64,000 nt of DNA from Microcoleus sp. FACHB-61 (GCA_014695295.1 JACJNY010000076.1:62001-126000); one strand, 5' to 3'; positions 1 through 8,861 are shown, counted from the stretch's first letter. The notes: generated by a model from the letters alone, not told the origin. Translations and numbers: made by a program.

Positions 1-1
1 G

Positions 2-370
2 CGATCGGGCGTGCCGATTCTCAATTCTTTGGAAATTGTGCGAGATGTGGCTGGGAATCAGGCGATATCTAATGCGATCGAATATGCCAGACAGGAAATT
101 CAAAGCGGCGGCATGATCAGTATTGCTTTGCAAGAACAAGCTGTTTTTCCGTCTTTGGCCATTCAAATGATGGCAATTGGCGAGGAGACAGGGGAACTTG
201 ACAAGATGCTGATGAAAGTTGGCGCTTTCTACGAAACGGAAGTGGAAGAAGCAGTAAAAGGGCTTACCAGTATGCTAGAACCTCTGATGATTGTTGTCGT
301 CGGTGGTATCGTGGGTTCGATTTTGCTGTCGATGTATCTGCCGATGTTCGCAGTGTTCCAGAAGCTGTAA
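2..370 (+). CDS. pilC: Type IV pilus inner-membrane platform protein PilC, C-terminal part (5' end outside window)
   Basis: The reading frame is open from the first bases of the window, so this is the 3' end of a longer gene; a GTG at position 11 is internal and not the start. The roughly 120 visible residues match the last type II secretion F (T2SSF) domain. They contain the GEETGELDKML stretch, the EPLMIVVVGGIVGSILLSMY transmembrane segment and the short C-terminal LPMF tail typical of PilC/PulF. PilC sits in the inner membrane and couples the PilB/PilT ATPases to pilus assembly and retraction in gliding or twitching cyanobacteria. PilB and PilT would be expected just upstream of the window (inference). 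Confidence 0.93.
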   Translation, partial: RSGVPILNSLEIVRDVAGNQAISNAIEYARQEIQSGGMISIALQEQAVFPSLAIQMMAIGEETGELDKMLMKVGAFYETEVEEAVKGLTSMLEPLMIVVVGGIVGSILLSMYLPMFAVFQKL

Positions 371-610
371 AAAAGGGCTAATTAGTTATTAGTTATTAGT
401 TAGTAGCAATTAACGCGTGACCAATGACTATTCCAAAGGTCTTCCCAGGCAGAGCTTGGGAAGACCTTTGGAGGAGACACAGCCTCGATTAAAAAAGAAC
501 AATTTGGATGCAGAGCCTTCAAATCTTCATTACCAGGGTCTTCCTGGTAACGAAAAGCGCTCGATCAGCAATTAGCAGCAATTAATAATTACTTATTCTT
601 TGGTTTGAAA

Positions 611-1225
611 ATGTCTGTTAAACAATCACATTACGAGGCCTTACTAGCAGAATACAGCGAATCTTCTGCCGCGATCGCCCTGCTGAAAAAATATCGGGTT
701 TACATGGAAATGATTCCGAGTATCCGCCGCGCCCATGAGAGTTTAATCACAATTCCTTTGCCAATTGCGCGCTTGCGGGACGGGGTTTCTTATGCGGGAA
801 GAGGCGGCACTAGCATATCGCCCGGACAGGCAGTTTGTTTGCCCTGCGATTTGGCGATTTTGATGTGCGATCCTGAATGGAAAGTTAAAATTGGGGTGGA
901 AATTTTGATTTTCATTCATCGTCCGGGCGAAGAGTTTTCTGAGTTGCTCGGCCGCTGGCGGCAGTCTCAGGTTTGGCTGGATAAAGATTACGAATGGGTG
1001 ATGCCGCAGCGCTACAGACATATTTACAGCGATGAAGCTGAGGCTGTTCATCCGCTATTTGTTTTGTTTGACGAAACGCCGGAACTGATTCAACGGGGTT
1101 TGATGGCCGCTGGTTTGCCGTTTGTGGTGGAAAGTTTCGACTCTGGGATTGAGGAAGTAGAGGAGGAAGAGTTTCTAGGTAGCGGGGAACTGGGAAGTAT
1201 TGGTGAAGAGAGTTTAGATTTGTAG
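611..1225 (+). CDS. Hypothetical cyanobacterial protein, acidic C-terminus
   Basis: About 204 residues, soluble, with no signal peptide or membrane segment. I do not recognise the family. The body is an alpha/beta-looking segment (SYAGRGGTSISPGQAVCLPCDL, then KVKIGVEILIFIHRPGE) followed by a Glu-rich C-terminal tail (about residues 178-204) with EEVEEEE. The ATG at 611 is preferred over the in-frame TTG at 605. Codon use and HIP1 sites resemble the neighbours, and antisense reading frames over it are shadows. It lies 240 bp after pilC on the same strand, with repeat-rich DNA between, so co-transcription is doubtful. Confidence 0.75.
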   Translation: MSVKQSHYEALLAEYSESSAAIALLKKYRVYMEMIPSIRRAHESLITIPLPIARLRDGVSYAGRGGTSISPGQAVCLPCDLAILMCDPEWKVKIGVEILIFIHRPGEEFSELLGRWRQSQVWLDKDYEWVMPQRYRHIYSDEAEAVHPLFVLFDETPELIQRGLMAAGLPFVVESFDSGIEEVEEEEFLGSGELGSIGEESLDL

Positions 1226-1500
1226 GGTGGGTGCGATCGCATATAGCCATCGTATTGGTTGATGTAAAGTAGATTTTTTTCAACGAACCGCAGAGGGCGC
1301 TCTTGGCGCAGAGAAAGAGAAAAGAAATAAATATTGATGTTTGCCAATCCTAAATCGGGTTGTTATATGCAGATATTCAAAGATATTTTGGGTGGGGAAA
1401 GGAATGTTTATGATCCACAGGTAGATCGCATTTCCAACAATCGAATTAATCGATCGCTATGCCATTTGTGACCCGCCCAAAAACGGATACAAGCCCCCGA

Positions 1501-1600
1501 TGTCGTGGAGAAATCAAAATTTTAGACGCAAGTTAAAGCTCCCAGATCCACCTGTGGAGTAAATCTCAAATCTCAAATCTCAAATCTCAAATCTAATGAC
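1501..1600. repeat. Dispersed intergenic repeat ending in (AAATCTC)n
   Basis: The segment starting TGTCGTGGAG, with the shared words AAAATTTTAGAC, CCCAGAT and CTGTGGAGTAAATCTCA, recurs at 30832-30917. It ends in a 7-bp tandem repeat, AAATCTC, of about four units. Both copies lie just downstream of the 3' end of a minus-strand gene. No coding potential is visible. The rest of 1226-1604 holds an isolated HIP1 site and nothing else recognised. Confidence 0.7.
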
Positions 1601-1604
1601 CTCT

Positions 1605-1913
1605 CTAGCTGGGCCGCAAACGTTGGCTTTTATGCTGGTTGGGTAGCCTAAAGTAAAGGTCTGAGTTGAGATTTTGCCCTCGAATGAATGTGCGATCGGT
1701 AATTTGGATGTTGGTGCTCAGGGGTTTTTTGGAATTGCGGGTATGGACGACGCCGCCGAGTGTGACTCGATCGCGATCGCAAATCCCCGCCAATTCCAAC
1801 ATGATCTCATCGGCGTGTTCCAGATTTTCTAGCTTCAATAAACCGCCGGTGCTATCTAACAGTGCTTCCACTTCTGCATCAGTTATTGCTTGGGCTTTTG
1901 GTACGTCATTCAC
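1605..1913 (-). CDS. Small hypothetical protein (uncertain)
   Basis: A 102-residue reading frame from a GTG start. It has a plausible soluble composition: an acidic helical N-terminal half ([41 protein letters not shown]) and a basic C-terminus. No family is recognised. A plus-strand frame at 1666-1926 overlaps it; the minus-strand frame is preferred because its composition is more protein-like. The shine-dalgarno is weak. It could be a fragment of a larger gene. Confidence 0.45.
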   Translation of the reverse strand: MNDVPKAQAITDAEVEALLDSTGGLLKLENLEHADEIMLELAGICDRDRVTLGGVVHTRNSKKPLSTNIQITDRTFIRGQNLNSDLYFRLPNQHKSQRLRPS

Positions 1914-2096
1914 GGGGCTTTCTTGAGAGCGGACAATTTTTTATGATCTGTCAATAGGGGACAAGTGAAGAATATATTTAGATTCTGTTTGGTTTTAATT
2001 GCGATCGCCTTCAAGGAGATTAGTTGCATTGGCTTGTCTTGGTTGACTTAATCGACCTATCTGGAAGATATTCTCAACAGACGATAGTTGAGGCTT

Positions 2097-4400
2097 TTAC
2101 TTATACTGTTTAACTTCATCTTTGGGTAACAACAATGTTTCTTCAATCTCTTCGCGCACTTCAGGAGATACATTACCCCCGCTATTTAGACAATCGATGA
2201 GCAGCTTATTGGCCTCATAATACTGGTGCAATAGTTGCTTTTGCGAGTCATTGAACTCCCAATTATGACCAAGATTGCGATACTTAATGATTGCACATCT
2301 TAATTTTTCTACCAAGGGTTGAACGTTATAAGACCACCAGCCCAAATAGGCATCTAAGTCAAAACTAAGATAGTAATCAGGCTTTTTACTGCTTATTTGA
2401 AGCAGTAAATGCTTAAGTTCAGGTTGTAATTCAAGTTCACGGACATCGATAAAAGTGGGGGCATCGCCAAGGACACAACAAAGTTGGAAGTCAAGGTTAA
2501 TATCACTATGCTTTCGAGCATCACGCCCTATATCAAGACCAAGATAAACGGCAATGTCAGAGTTGAAGCAATCCTCAAAAAGGCTAAGATAAGGGTTAGG
2601 GCAAGCACAATCAAGAGTAATAGATATGTCATAGTAAAATGCTCGTATGGCTGACAGCTTGTACGGAACTTTAACTGAACTAGATTTCTGTTTAACCCAC
2701 ATTAAAAATGCCTGTAAATGCTCATCTTTAGCTACCAAAGCATCAATTTTTTGCTTCATTAACCTCAATAGTTCATCGGCATTCTGCAACATCTCAGTAG
2801 TAAGCAAAAATACCTCACGCCAACGTGGAGCGGTGATAGGGCTGACGCTAACCAAGTTTTGCCAATCTGCACGCTCCACAAACCTTTTAGCTGTGAAATA
2901 CTCTTGAAACGTCAGGTGAGAGAAAGAGTAAATATTTTTTGCCCGTTCCACCACTAACCCATGCTGCGCTTCGATTGACTTCAAAACTGCCTCACTATTC
3001 AGTTGCAACGCCTCCGGGTTGTTTTGAGCATCAGGCCGATTGCGGATGTAATCAGAAATATACTGCTCTAATTGTTTCTGTTTAAAGAAATAGTCTCCCT
3101 GCAGAAATGTCGTTAGAGCAATGTGACTGAGTAAATCTTTCTTGTACTGCAATGAGAGATTTTTATAAACCTGCTCTCGCTCAATCTTTCGCGTTTCATC
3201 CCATCTTCTCAGTAGAATATCTACTCCTTCTTCATAAAGTTCTGAACGTAAGCCGGGAAATTTGGCTGATTCTTCAAACACCAAACATAACAGCGTTAGC
3301 AGTAACGGATTTGTTGCCAGTTCTCGAATCCGGTTGTTTTCCCTAAGCTGTTGAATAAATTCCTCTGCTTTCGCTGCTTCCTTAGCTTGAAACCATTTTC
3401 GGGCAAAGGTGGCTATCTGCTTGTCATCAAAATCTGCGATTTCAACGTCTTTAAACTTATCAAAAGTATAATCTTTTGCTGCAATCCGACAAGTCATTAC
3501 AAAGTGATTGGTGCGAAATTTTTCCGATAAATAAAGAACTTGGTTGATGACATGGCTGTTATGCTCAAGTTTTACTTCATCTAAACCATCGAGTAAAACC
3601 AGTGTCTTACCGTGCTTGAAAAGGACAGCTATTTGGTCAGCAAAAACATCACAATCAGAAAACATCTGGGTGATGTATTCCAGTAAGCTAGGTTTTCCTT
3701 CAGTTTCTGCAAATTGTTTGAGCGTGATAAAAATAGGAACGCGATGAGCTTGAAATTTACCTTGATTGCACTGGATTGCTAAATGTTTTAAAAATGTGGT
3801 TTTTCCTGACCCTGGCTTACCCAGCACCATCAATTTTGAGTATTTCTCAACTGCTTCTAGTCCTGGTATTGTCTCAGTTACTTGGCCAAGTCCAAAGCGA
3901 TCGAAGTTTTTCGGGTCAAAGTCTTGTCGAAGTTCATCAATTTCGCGCCGCCAATTACTGGTAATTTTTTCCAGAATATTGACGTTGGTGTAAAGGTCAC
4001 TCACGTCAATGGGTTGTGACATGGTGAGCGATCGCATTGTACCGCACTGGTCTTGAATCATCTCGCGGCACTTCTCGCGTACCTCTTGCACCAAGCCATT
4101 TAACTCATCCTCTGACAGATTAGAAGTTGGAGAGTCAGAAGCCTTACATTTACGATATTCAGCAGTCATAAAATTGAGCAAGCGACCATATTTACCGGGG
4201 CCTTTACCGTTGATACTGAACTTTTTGTAAACGTAGCTCATGCGACTGGTAAGCGCACTGTTGCTGATATGGAGTTCGGTTGCTATCTCCAATTCTGTCT
4301 TGTTACTGCTACTAAACCAGATTACAAAAGCATCCTCTTGCTCTGGCGAAAGCGCATACTTACGAGCCATCTCAATTAAAAAATCACGCGGCAGCGTCAT
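2097..4400 (-). CDS. HTH-NACHT ATPase with C-terminal helical domain (candidate anti-phage NLR-like protein)
   Basis: A 767-residue STAND P-loop ATPase. Residues ~1-85 form a helix-turn-helix of the LuxR/sigma-region-4 kind (LSPEQEDAF, then TELEIATELHISNSALTSRMSYVYKKF). The NACHT module has Walker A GKPGSGKTT at 194-202, Walker B LVLLDGLDE at ~267-275, a TCR sensor and a winged-helix region ending in FSHLTFQEYFTAKRF. The last ~200 residues are helical and resemble the C-terminal helical domain of bacterial NACHT conflict systems (AIRAFYYDISI, YYEANKLLIDCL, VREEIEETLLLP). Bacterial NACHT proteins are known NLR relatives, and several protect against phage. No effector enzyme is fused here. The gene diverges from a nuclease-like gene at 4637 across a palindrome-containing region. 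A defence role is inferred; transcription regulation through the HTH is an alternative. Confidence 0.88.
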   Translation of the reverse strand: MTLPRDFLIEMARKYALSPEQEDAFVIWFSSSNKTELEIATELHISNSALTSRMSYVYKKFSINGKGPGKYGRLLNFMTAEYRKCKASDSPTSNLSEDELNGLVQEVREKCREMIQDQCGTMRSLTMSQPIDVSDLYTNVNILEKITSNWRREIDELRQDFDPKNFDRFGLGQVTETIPGLEAVEKYSKLMVLGKPGSGKTTFLKHLAIQCNQGKFQAHRVPIFITLKQFAETEGKPSLLEYITQMFSDCDVFADQIAVLFKHGKTLVLLDGLDEVKLEHNSHVINQVLYLSEKFRTNHFVMTCRIAAKDYTFDKFKDVEIADFDDKQIATFARKWFQAKEAAKAEEFIQQLRENNRIRELATNPLLLTLLCLVFEESAKFPGLRSELYEEGVDILLRRWDETRKIEREQVYKNLSLQYKKDLLSHIALTTFLQGDYFFKQKQLEQYISDYIRNRPDAQNNPEALQLNSEAVLKSIEAQHGLVVERAKNIYSFSHLTFQEYFTAKRFVERADWQNLVSVSPITAPRWREVFLLTTEMLQNADELLRLMKQKIDALVAKDEHLQAFLMWVKQKSSSVKVPYKLSAIRAFYYDISITLDCACPNPYLSLFEDCFNSDIAVYLGLDIGRDARKHSDINLDFQLCCVLGDAPTFIDVRELELQPELKHLLLQISSKKPDYYLSFDLDAYLGWWSYNVQPLVEKLRCAIIKYRNLGHNWEFNDSQKQLLHQYYEANKLLIDCLNSGGNVSPEVREEIEETLLLPKDEVKQYK

Positions 4401-4485
4401 TGACTAACCTCTCTATTACCTGAAAGCGAGTCCAGTATCTTCTATCTAGCCTTAAATCACAGTTAGGGCTGCTCTTATATTACTT

Positions 4486-4515
4486 ATTGAATAGCAAAAA
4501 TGCTATTCAATAGCA
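4486..4515. promoter_or_regulatory. Overlapping palindromes between divergent genes (candidate operator)
   Basis: ATTGAATAGCA at 4486-4496 is a perfect inverted repeat with TGCTATTCAAT at 4501-4511 (4-base loop AAAA). The second arm belongs to another dyad, TGCTATT-C-AATAGCA at 4501-4515. The site lies between the divergent starts at 4400 and 4637, so a bidirectional operator is more likely than a terminator. The NACHT protein carries an N-terminal HTH that could bind here (inference). Confidence 0.55.
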
Positions 4516-4540
4516 GGCTGAAACTGAAGATTGTAGATAT

Positions 4541-4568
4541 GTCAGCCTAAGTCAGTCTATGTCAGCCT
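4541..4568. repeat. Three 10-bp-phased direct repeats GTCAGYCT
   Basis: GTCAGCCT (4541), GTCAGTCT (4551) and GTCAGCCT (4561) repeat with an exact 10-bp period, placing the three units on one face of the helix. They lie 69-96 bp upstream of the ATG at 4637. The spacing looks like tandem binding sites for a regulator. No known factor is assigned. Confidence 0.55.
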
Positions 4569-4636
4569 CAACGTGAGAGATATCTCCAAAGCTAAATTGC
4601 GAAATTGAATTTAGCAATTTGTGGGAGATTCTTATC

Positions 4637-5290
4637 ATGAAAAGAGCCAGGGCTAATGGACGGTTTGACTACCAAGATGAAAATGGGATTCTGCTACCAG
4701 CAGTTACCACAATACTTAAGGCTACACAGGCGGTTGAGTCTGTAGCTGCTCTTTCTAATTGGCGCAAGAAAGTAGGGAACGCAGAAGCAAATCGCATTGC
4801 TGTAACCAGCCGTCGCCGGGGAGAACTATTGCATCAGTGGGTTAAAGATTATTTGCAAGGGTTATCTCCCACTGCTTCCAGCCTAATTCAGCCCTATTGT
4901 TATAGCGTTCAGCCTGTACTGGAGAAACTTAGCGATGTCCAGTTGGTCGAGACTGTTGTGCCAAATTATGTGGAAGGATACGCCGGGAAAGCTGATTTAG
5001 TTGCCCGTTATCAAGGTGTTCCATGCACTATTGAGTGGACGACTGCTGAAGAACCTAAACTGCGAGTAGAAAAACTCTACGACAAGCCTTTACAGTTAGT
5101 TGCTTATGGTGGGGCAATTAATCGATGCTATGGTGAGACTCTGTTTGGTAATAAAATTGTTAATGCTTTGATAGTTGTGGCTCTTCCCGATGAAGATGCG
5201 GAAATATTTGTGTTGGAACGCGAACAATTGCTGGAATACTGGCAGAAGTGGTTGAAACGGCTAAAGTTTTTTGGAGAAAAAGCTGCTTGA
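4637..5290 (+). CDS. PD-(D/E)XK nuclease-family protein, catalytic Lys replaced by Thr
   Basis: 217 residues from the ATG at 4637, which has GGGAG about 9 bases upstream; an in-frame TTG at 4619 is less likely. The layout fits a single-domain RecB/MGME1-like exonuclease: an N-terminal PAVTTILKAT segment, a helical RRRGELLHQWVKDYL part, then the core GYAGKADLVARYQG followed by CTIEWTTAEEPK, and LYDKPLQLVAYGGAINR after it. The family core is normally D...(D/E)-x-K; here Asp is in GKADL and Glu in IEWTT, but the Lys position is Thr. The protein may therefore be inactive or have a relocated residue. It is divergent from the NACHT gene, and a functional link is inferred only from that arrangement. 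Confidence 0.8.
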   Translation: MKRARANGRFDYQDENGILLPAVTTILKATQAVESVAALSNWRKKVGNAEANRIAVTSRRRGELLHQWVKDYLQGLSPTASSLIQPYCYSVQPVLEKLSDVQLVETVVPNYVEGYAGKADLVARYQGVPCTIEWTTAEEPKLRVEKLYDKPLQLVAYGGAINRCYGETLFGNKIVNALIVVALPDEDAEIFVLEREQLLEYWQKWLKRLKFFGEKAA

Positions 5291-5302
5291 TAGGTTCAGA
5301 AA

Positions 5303-5360
5303 TAGTTAGGATAGAACTGGAGTTGGCCAGTTCTATCCCTAACTATGTTTAGGGTCTTGT
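5303..5360 (+). terminator. Probable intrinsic terminator after the nuclease-like gene
   Basis: TAGTTAGGATAGAACTGG (5303-5320) pairs with CCAGTTCTATCCCTAACTA (5327-5345) around a 6-base loop, with one bulged C. A T-rich stretch ending in TTGTTTTT follows at about 5352-5360. It sits 13 bases after the stop codon. Confidence 0.7.
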
Positions 5361-5533
5361 TTTTGGGCGGATGGTGTGGCTTAGCCGCTAGTGCTTGTGA
5401 CAGTTGCGTAAGTCCTGATAGAATTTATTAAATTAACCGTAGAGCGCGCAGAGTTCGCAGAGGGAAGAGCCGGGGAGAATTACCATTTTATTATTACATG
5501 AGTGCAGTTTGCTAGTAAACGGGAGCTATTGAG

Positions 5534-7192
5534 ATGAGATTGTTAAAATCCTGGCGTTTATTTTTATTAGGTCTAGTTTTTGGGATGGCTGTAATTCTAT
5601 CAAATTGCGGCACGCCCTCAAACACGGTTAGCAATAATTCTCCAACTCCGACAACTCCTGCTGCGGTTCGGGCTGGCGCTTTAGTTTACGGTGCGGGCGG
5701 GCCGCCGGTCAATCTGGAACCGGGAAATATTACTGATGGCAATTCGGTGGTTGTTATCGACCAAATTTACAATCGCTTGACTGATTTCAAACCGGGAACT
5801 GTGGAAGTTGAACCGAGTCTGGCTACTGAATGGTCAAGTTCTAAAGATGGTAAAACTTGGACTTTTAAGTTGCGTTCCGGGGTAAAGTTTCACGACGGTA
5901 CGGATTTTGACGCGGAAGCTGTTAAGTTTAATGTGGATCGCTGGTGGGATGCGAAAAATCCTAACGGTTTTCGAGAAGCGGGCAAGAATTATCCGATTTG
6001 GAAAGATTTTTTTGGCGGGTTTAAGGGAGAAAAAGATTCTTTAGTAAAAGATGTGGCGGTTGTTGATAAGTCTACAATTAAATTTGTTTTGAATCGACCT
6101 TTTGCGGCTTTTCCGTCGGCGATAGGTTCCGCTTATTTCGGAATGGCGAGTCCGGCAGCGGTGAAAAAAGCGGGTGCTAAATACGGCACTCCGGGGTCGC
6201 TGGCGGTGGGTACGGGGCCTTTTGTGTTTCAGGAATGGCGATCGGGCGATCGCATTGTTTTGGAGAAAAATCCGAAGTATTGGAAAACTGGCACGCCAAA
6301 AGTCAATCAATTGGTAATTCGTTTTGTTGACGATCCGGCGGCGAGACTGGCTCAATTGAGAGCAGGACAACTTGATTTTACTGTGGATTTAACGCCGGAT
6401 CAACTGCAAGAAGTTCAAGCAGATCCTAATTTAGGAGCTGTTGTGCGACCTTCTTTTAATGTCGGTTATTTAGGGTTAAATCCGAGTTACGAACCTTTGT
6501 CAAAACCGGAAGTCAGGCGGGCGATCGCCCAAACAATTAACAAGCCAGCAATAGTCCAAGCTTTCTGGGGAGAACTCGGAAAACATGATTCGCAATTTAT
6601 CCCGCCTGCGCTGAATTGGGCGGGGTCTGATAAAGTTAAAGATTATGAATTTAACCCGCAGCAAGCTAAAGCAATGCTCGCGAAAGCCGGTTATCCGAAC
6701 GGTTTTGATTTGGATTTGTGGTATATGCCCGTCAGCCGTCCCTATTTTCCCACGCCGAAGCCGATTGCTGAGGCTTTTGCGGCGGATTTGAGCGCGATCG
6801 GGATTCGGGTCAAATTGCTGACAAAGGATTGGTCTGCTTATTTAGCCGATCGGGTAAAACCTCCCGGATTTCAGGCTTTTATGATGGGTTGGATTGGAGA
6901 TTACGGCGATCCAGACAATTTTTATTATCCTCACTTCGGGCCTGGTTCCACCGGGGATTTGGGAAATTGGAAAAATCCGAAAGTTCTGGAACTTTTGGAT
7001 CGGGGAAGGGCGAGTGGCGATAAAGCAGCTAGGGCGAAAATTTATGCGGAAGTTAGCGAGATTTTGCATGGGGAAGCTGTGCGTTTGCCGATCGTACATT
7101 CGCAGCCGCTTTTAGGGAAACGCAAGAATATTCAAGGTTGGATTCCGAGTCCTTTGGGATCTGAGTCTTTTGAGGATGTTAGTAAGCCTTGA
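5534..7192 (+). CDS. ABC transporter substrate-binding lipoprotein, family 5 (peptide/nickel type)
   Basis: 552 residues. The N-terminus has a lipoprotein signal ending in the lipobox LSNC at about residue 26, so the protein is predicted to be anchored in the periplasm. The mature part is a solute-binding family 5 protein like DppA/OppA, with the features TEWSSSKDGKTWTFKLRSGVKFHDG, VGTGPFVFQEWRSGDRI and VRRAIAQTINKPAIV. The length is typical. It probably delivers di- or oligopeptides, or a similar ligand, to the permease encoded 236 bp downstream. The second permease and the ATPases are not in the window, as is common for scattered cyanobacterial transporters. Substrate not determinable from sequence. 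Confidence 0.93.
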   Translation: MRLLKSWRLFLLGLVFGMAVILSNCGTPSNTVSNNSPTPTTPAAVRAGALVYGAGGPPVNLEPGNITDGNSVVVIDQIYNRLTDFKPGTVEVEPSLATEWSSSKDGKTWTFKLRSGVKFHDGTDFDAEAVKFNVDRWWDAKNPNGFREAGKNYPIWKDFFGGFKGEKDSLVKDVAVVDKSTIKFVLNRPFAAFPSAIGSAYFGMASPAAVKKAGAKYGTPGSLAVGTGPFVFQEWRSGDRIVLEKNPKYWKTGTPKVNQLVIRFVDDPAARLAQLRAGQLDFTVDLTPDQLQEVQADPNLGAVVRPSFNVGYLGLNPSYEPLSKPEVRRAIAQTINKPAIVQAFWGELGKHDSQFIPPALNWAGSDKVKDYEFNPQQAKAMLAKAGYPNGFDLDLWYMPVSRPYFPTPKPIAEAFAADLSAIGIRVKLLTKDWSAYLADRVKPPGFQAFMMGWIGDYGDPDNFYYPHFGPGSTGDLGNWKNPKVLELLDRGRASGDKAARAKIYAEVSEILHGEAVRLPIVHSQPLLGKRKNIQGWIPSPLGSESFEDVSKP

Positions 7193-7350
7193 AAATCGCT
7201 GACAATGTGGGTTTCTCAGCACCCTGCATTATACTTATTCTCATTGCGATCTGATTTTGCTTAAAGCTTTGCGATTGCTTTCCTTCGTATCGCGAAAGCT
7301 AACACTCTCGCAATGACAAATAGTATTATCGGATTTTTAGCACAATCGTA

Positions 7351-7409
7351 GGGTGCGTCAGCACACTAAAATTTCGGAAAATTTAACAAGTCTTCAAGCT
7401 GACGCACCC
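7351..7409. repeat. Inverted repeat between binding protein and permease
   Basis: GGGTGCGTCAGC (7351-7362) and GCTGACGCACCC (7398-7409) are perfect 12-bp arms around 35 bases. GGTGCGTCAGC-type words recur in many intergenic regions of such genomes. It is a mobile-looking palindromic repeat or an attenuator hairpin just before the permease start at 7429. Confidence 0.6.
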
Positions 7410-7428
7410 GACAAGCTAAAATAAAACC

Positions 7429-8439
7429 ATGTTTCAATATATTGTTAAACGTTTGCTGGGACTATTGCCAGTCCTTTTCGGAATCACTCTGCTAGTATTT
7501 ATATTTTTGCATTTGATACCGGGAGACCCAGCTACAGTGCTTTTGGGAGAACGGGGAACTCCCGAACAGGTAGAAATTTTGAGAGCTAGATTAGGTTTGA
7601 ATCAGCCTTTGCCTTTGCAATATTTAGCGTTTTTATGGAGTTTGCTGCACTTAGATTTGGGAAATAGTATTATTAGCGGTATCCCTATAATTGATGAAAT
7701 TACAAGTCGCTGGCCTGCTACTTTTGAACTGTCTGTGGTGGCGATGTTGGTGGCACTTGTTATCGGAATTCCGGCGGGTATTTTGGCTGCTGTTCGGAAA
7801 AATAGCTGGCTAGACAATCTTGCGATGAGCGGTTCGTTAATTGGCGTATCTTTGCCGGTGTATTGGTTGGGATTGATGTTGATTTATTTGTTTGCTGTTT
7901 ATCTGAAATGGCTGCCTCCTAGCGGGCGAATTAGTGTAGATTTGGGGTTGGGTTTTAAGTCGATTACGGGTGTTTATGTTTTGGATTCTTTGCTGAGGTG
8001 GGATTTGGCGGCTTTGCGGGATGCGATCGCCCATTTAATCCTTCCAGCTTTGACTTTAGGAACTATTCCTCTGGCTATTATAGCTCGCATCACTCGTTCT
8101 GCGATGCTGGAAGTGCTTTCTCAAGATTACATCCGCACTGCGAGGGCGAAGGGATTGCCGGAATATTGGGTGATTTTGAAACACGCTTTGAAAAATGCGT
8201 TTTTGCCTGTTGTTACAACTATCGGTTTGCAGTTCGGCACTCTTTTAGGCGGCGCTATTCTGACTGAAACGATTTTCTCGTGGCCGGGAATTGGTTCTTG
8301 GATTTACACCGGTATTCTGACGCGGGATTACCCAATTGTCCAAGGAGGAGTAATTTTTGTGGCTGTGACTTTTGTACTGATTAATCTAGCAGTTGATATT
8401 TCCTATGCTTTTTTCGATCCGAGAATTCAGTACCGTTAA
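7429..8439 (+). CDS. ABC transporter permease, DppB/OppB family
   Basis: 336 residues with six predicted membrane helices. The N-terminus MFQYIVKRLLGLLPVLFGITLLVF is the classic first helix of DppB/GsiC permeases, followed by HLIPGDPATVLLGERGTPEQVE. The cytoplasmic EAA loop is clear: DYIRTARAKGLPEYWVILKHALKNAFLPVV (about residues 232-261). The protein forms the inner-membrane channel for the ligand bound by the upstream family 5 lipoprotein. The C-terminus DPRIQYR is typical. Its stop codon overlaps the stop of the convergent gene at 8436-8861 by 4 bp. Confidence 0.94.
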   Translation: MFQYIVKRLLGLLPVLFGITLLVFIFLHLIPGDPATVLLGERGTPEQVEILRARLGLNQPLPLQYLAFLWSLLHLDLGNSIISGIPIIDEITSRWPATFELSVVAMLVALVIGIPAGILAAVRKNSWLDNLAMSGSLIGVSLPVYWLGLMLIYLFAVYLKWLPPSGRISVDLGLGFKSITGVYVLDSLLRWDLAALRDAIAHLILPALTLGTIPLAIIARITRSAMLEVLSQDYIRTARAKGLPEYWVILKHALKNAFLPVVTTIGLQFGTLLGGAILTETIFSWPGIGSWIYTGILTRDYPIVQGGVIFVAVTFVLINLAVDISYAFFDPRIQYR

Positions 8440-8861
8440 TGAAAAGGAAATCCGACACGAAATGCTTGTTTAACATCCGGCTGCTGCAGGTAGTAAATGC
8501 TAGCCACTGCAAAACCCAGAGTTAAAAAATTGACTGCTGTACCGCCGCGCCCAAACATTCTGACAATTTGCACGAGTGTGGCGATGATATGGACAATTAA
8601 CGTTCCCGTCCACGCCCAATTTTTGAGTTGAAACAAACCCCAAGTTAAGAGTAAGGATAGGAAACCTAAGATGAAACTGATCGCCGCAAAAATTCCAATG
8701 AAGCCGCCGATTGCAGCGCCAATTTTTGCCCCGCCGAAAGCCGCACCGAGACCGCCAAAAATGCCTGGAAAAAGTAAGATGAACAAGCCTTCAAGCAGAC
8801 TGAAAATGCCGCTAATTAGCTGCAAGATTGCCAAAACTGTAACGCTTTGAGGACGATTCAT
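8436..8861 (-). CDS. Small membrane protein, four predicted helices
   Basis: 141 residues, almost entirely hydrophobic. It starts MNRPQSVTVLAILQLISGIFSLLEGLFIL and continues with a Gly-rich hydrophobic segment (FGGLGAAFGGAKIGAAIGGFIGIFAAI). It ends in YYLQQPDVKQAF, a tail common in bacterial DUF-type small membrane proteins that regulate or accompany transporters. Function unknown. It overlaps the permease gene tail to tail by 4 bp, so the two are transcribed convergently without an obvious terminator between them. Confidence 0.8.
   Translation of the reverse strand: MNRPQSVTVLAILQLISGIFSLLEGLFILLFPGIFGGLGAAFGGAKIGAAIGGFIGIFAAISFILGFLSLLLTWGLFQLKNWAWTGTLIVHIIATLVQIVRMFGRGGTAVNFLTLGFAVASIYYLQQPDVKQAFRVGFPFH

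Noticed and set aside
743-1347. Minus-strand reading frames over the gene at 611-1225
   Set aside because: They overlap a sound plus-strand gene, differ in frame from each other and have Arg/Ser/Pro-rich, low-order translations.
1666-1926. Plus-strand frame over the small minus-strand gene
   Set aside because: Composition ([20 protein letters not shown]) is typical of an antisense shadow; the minus-strand frame looks more like a protein, though neither is certain.
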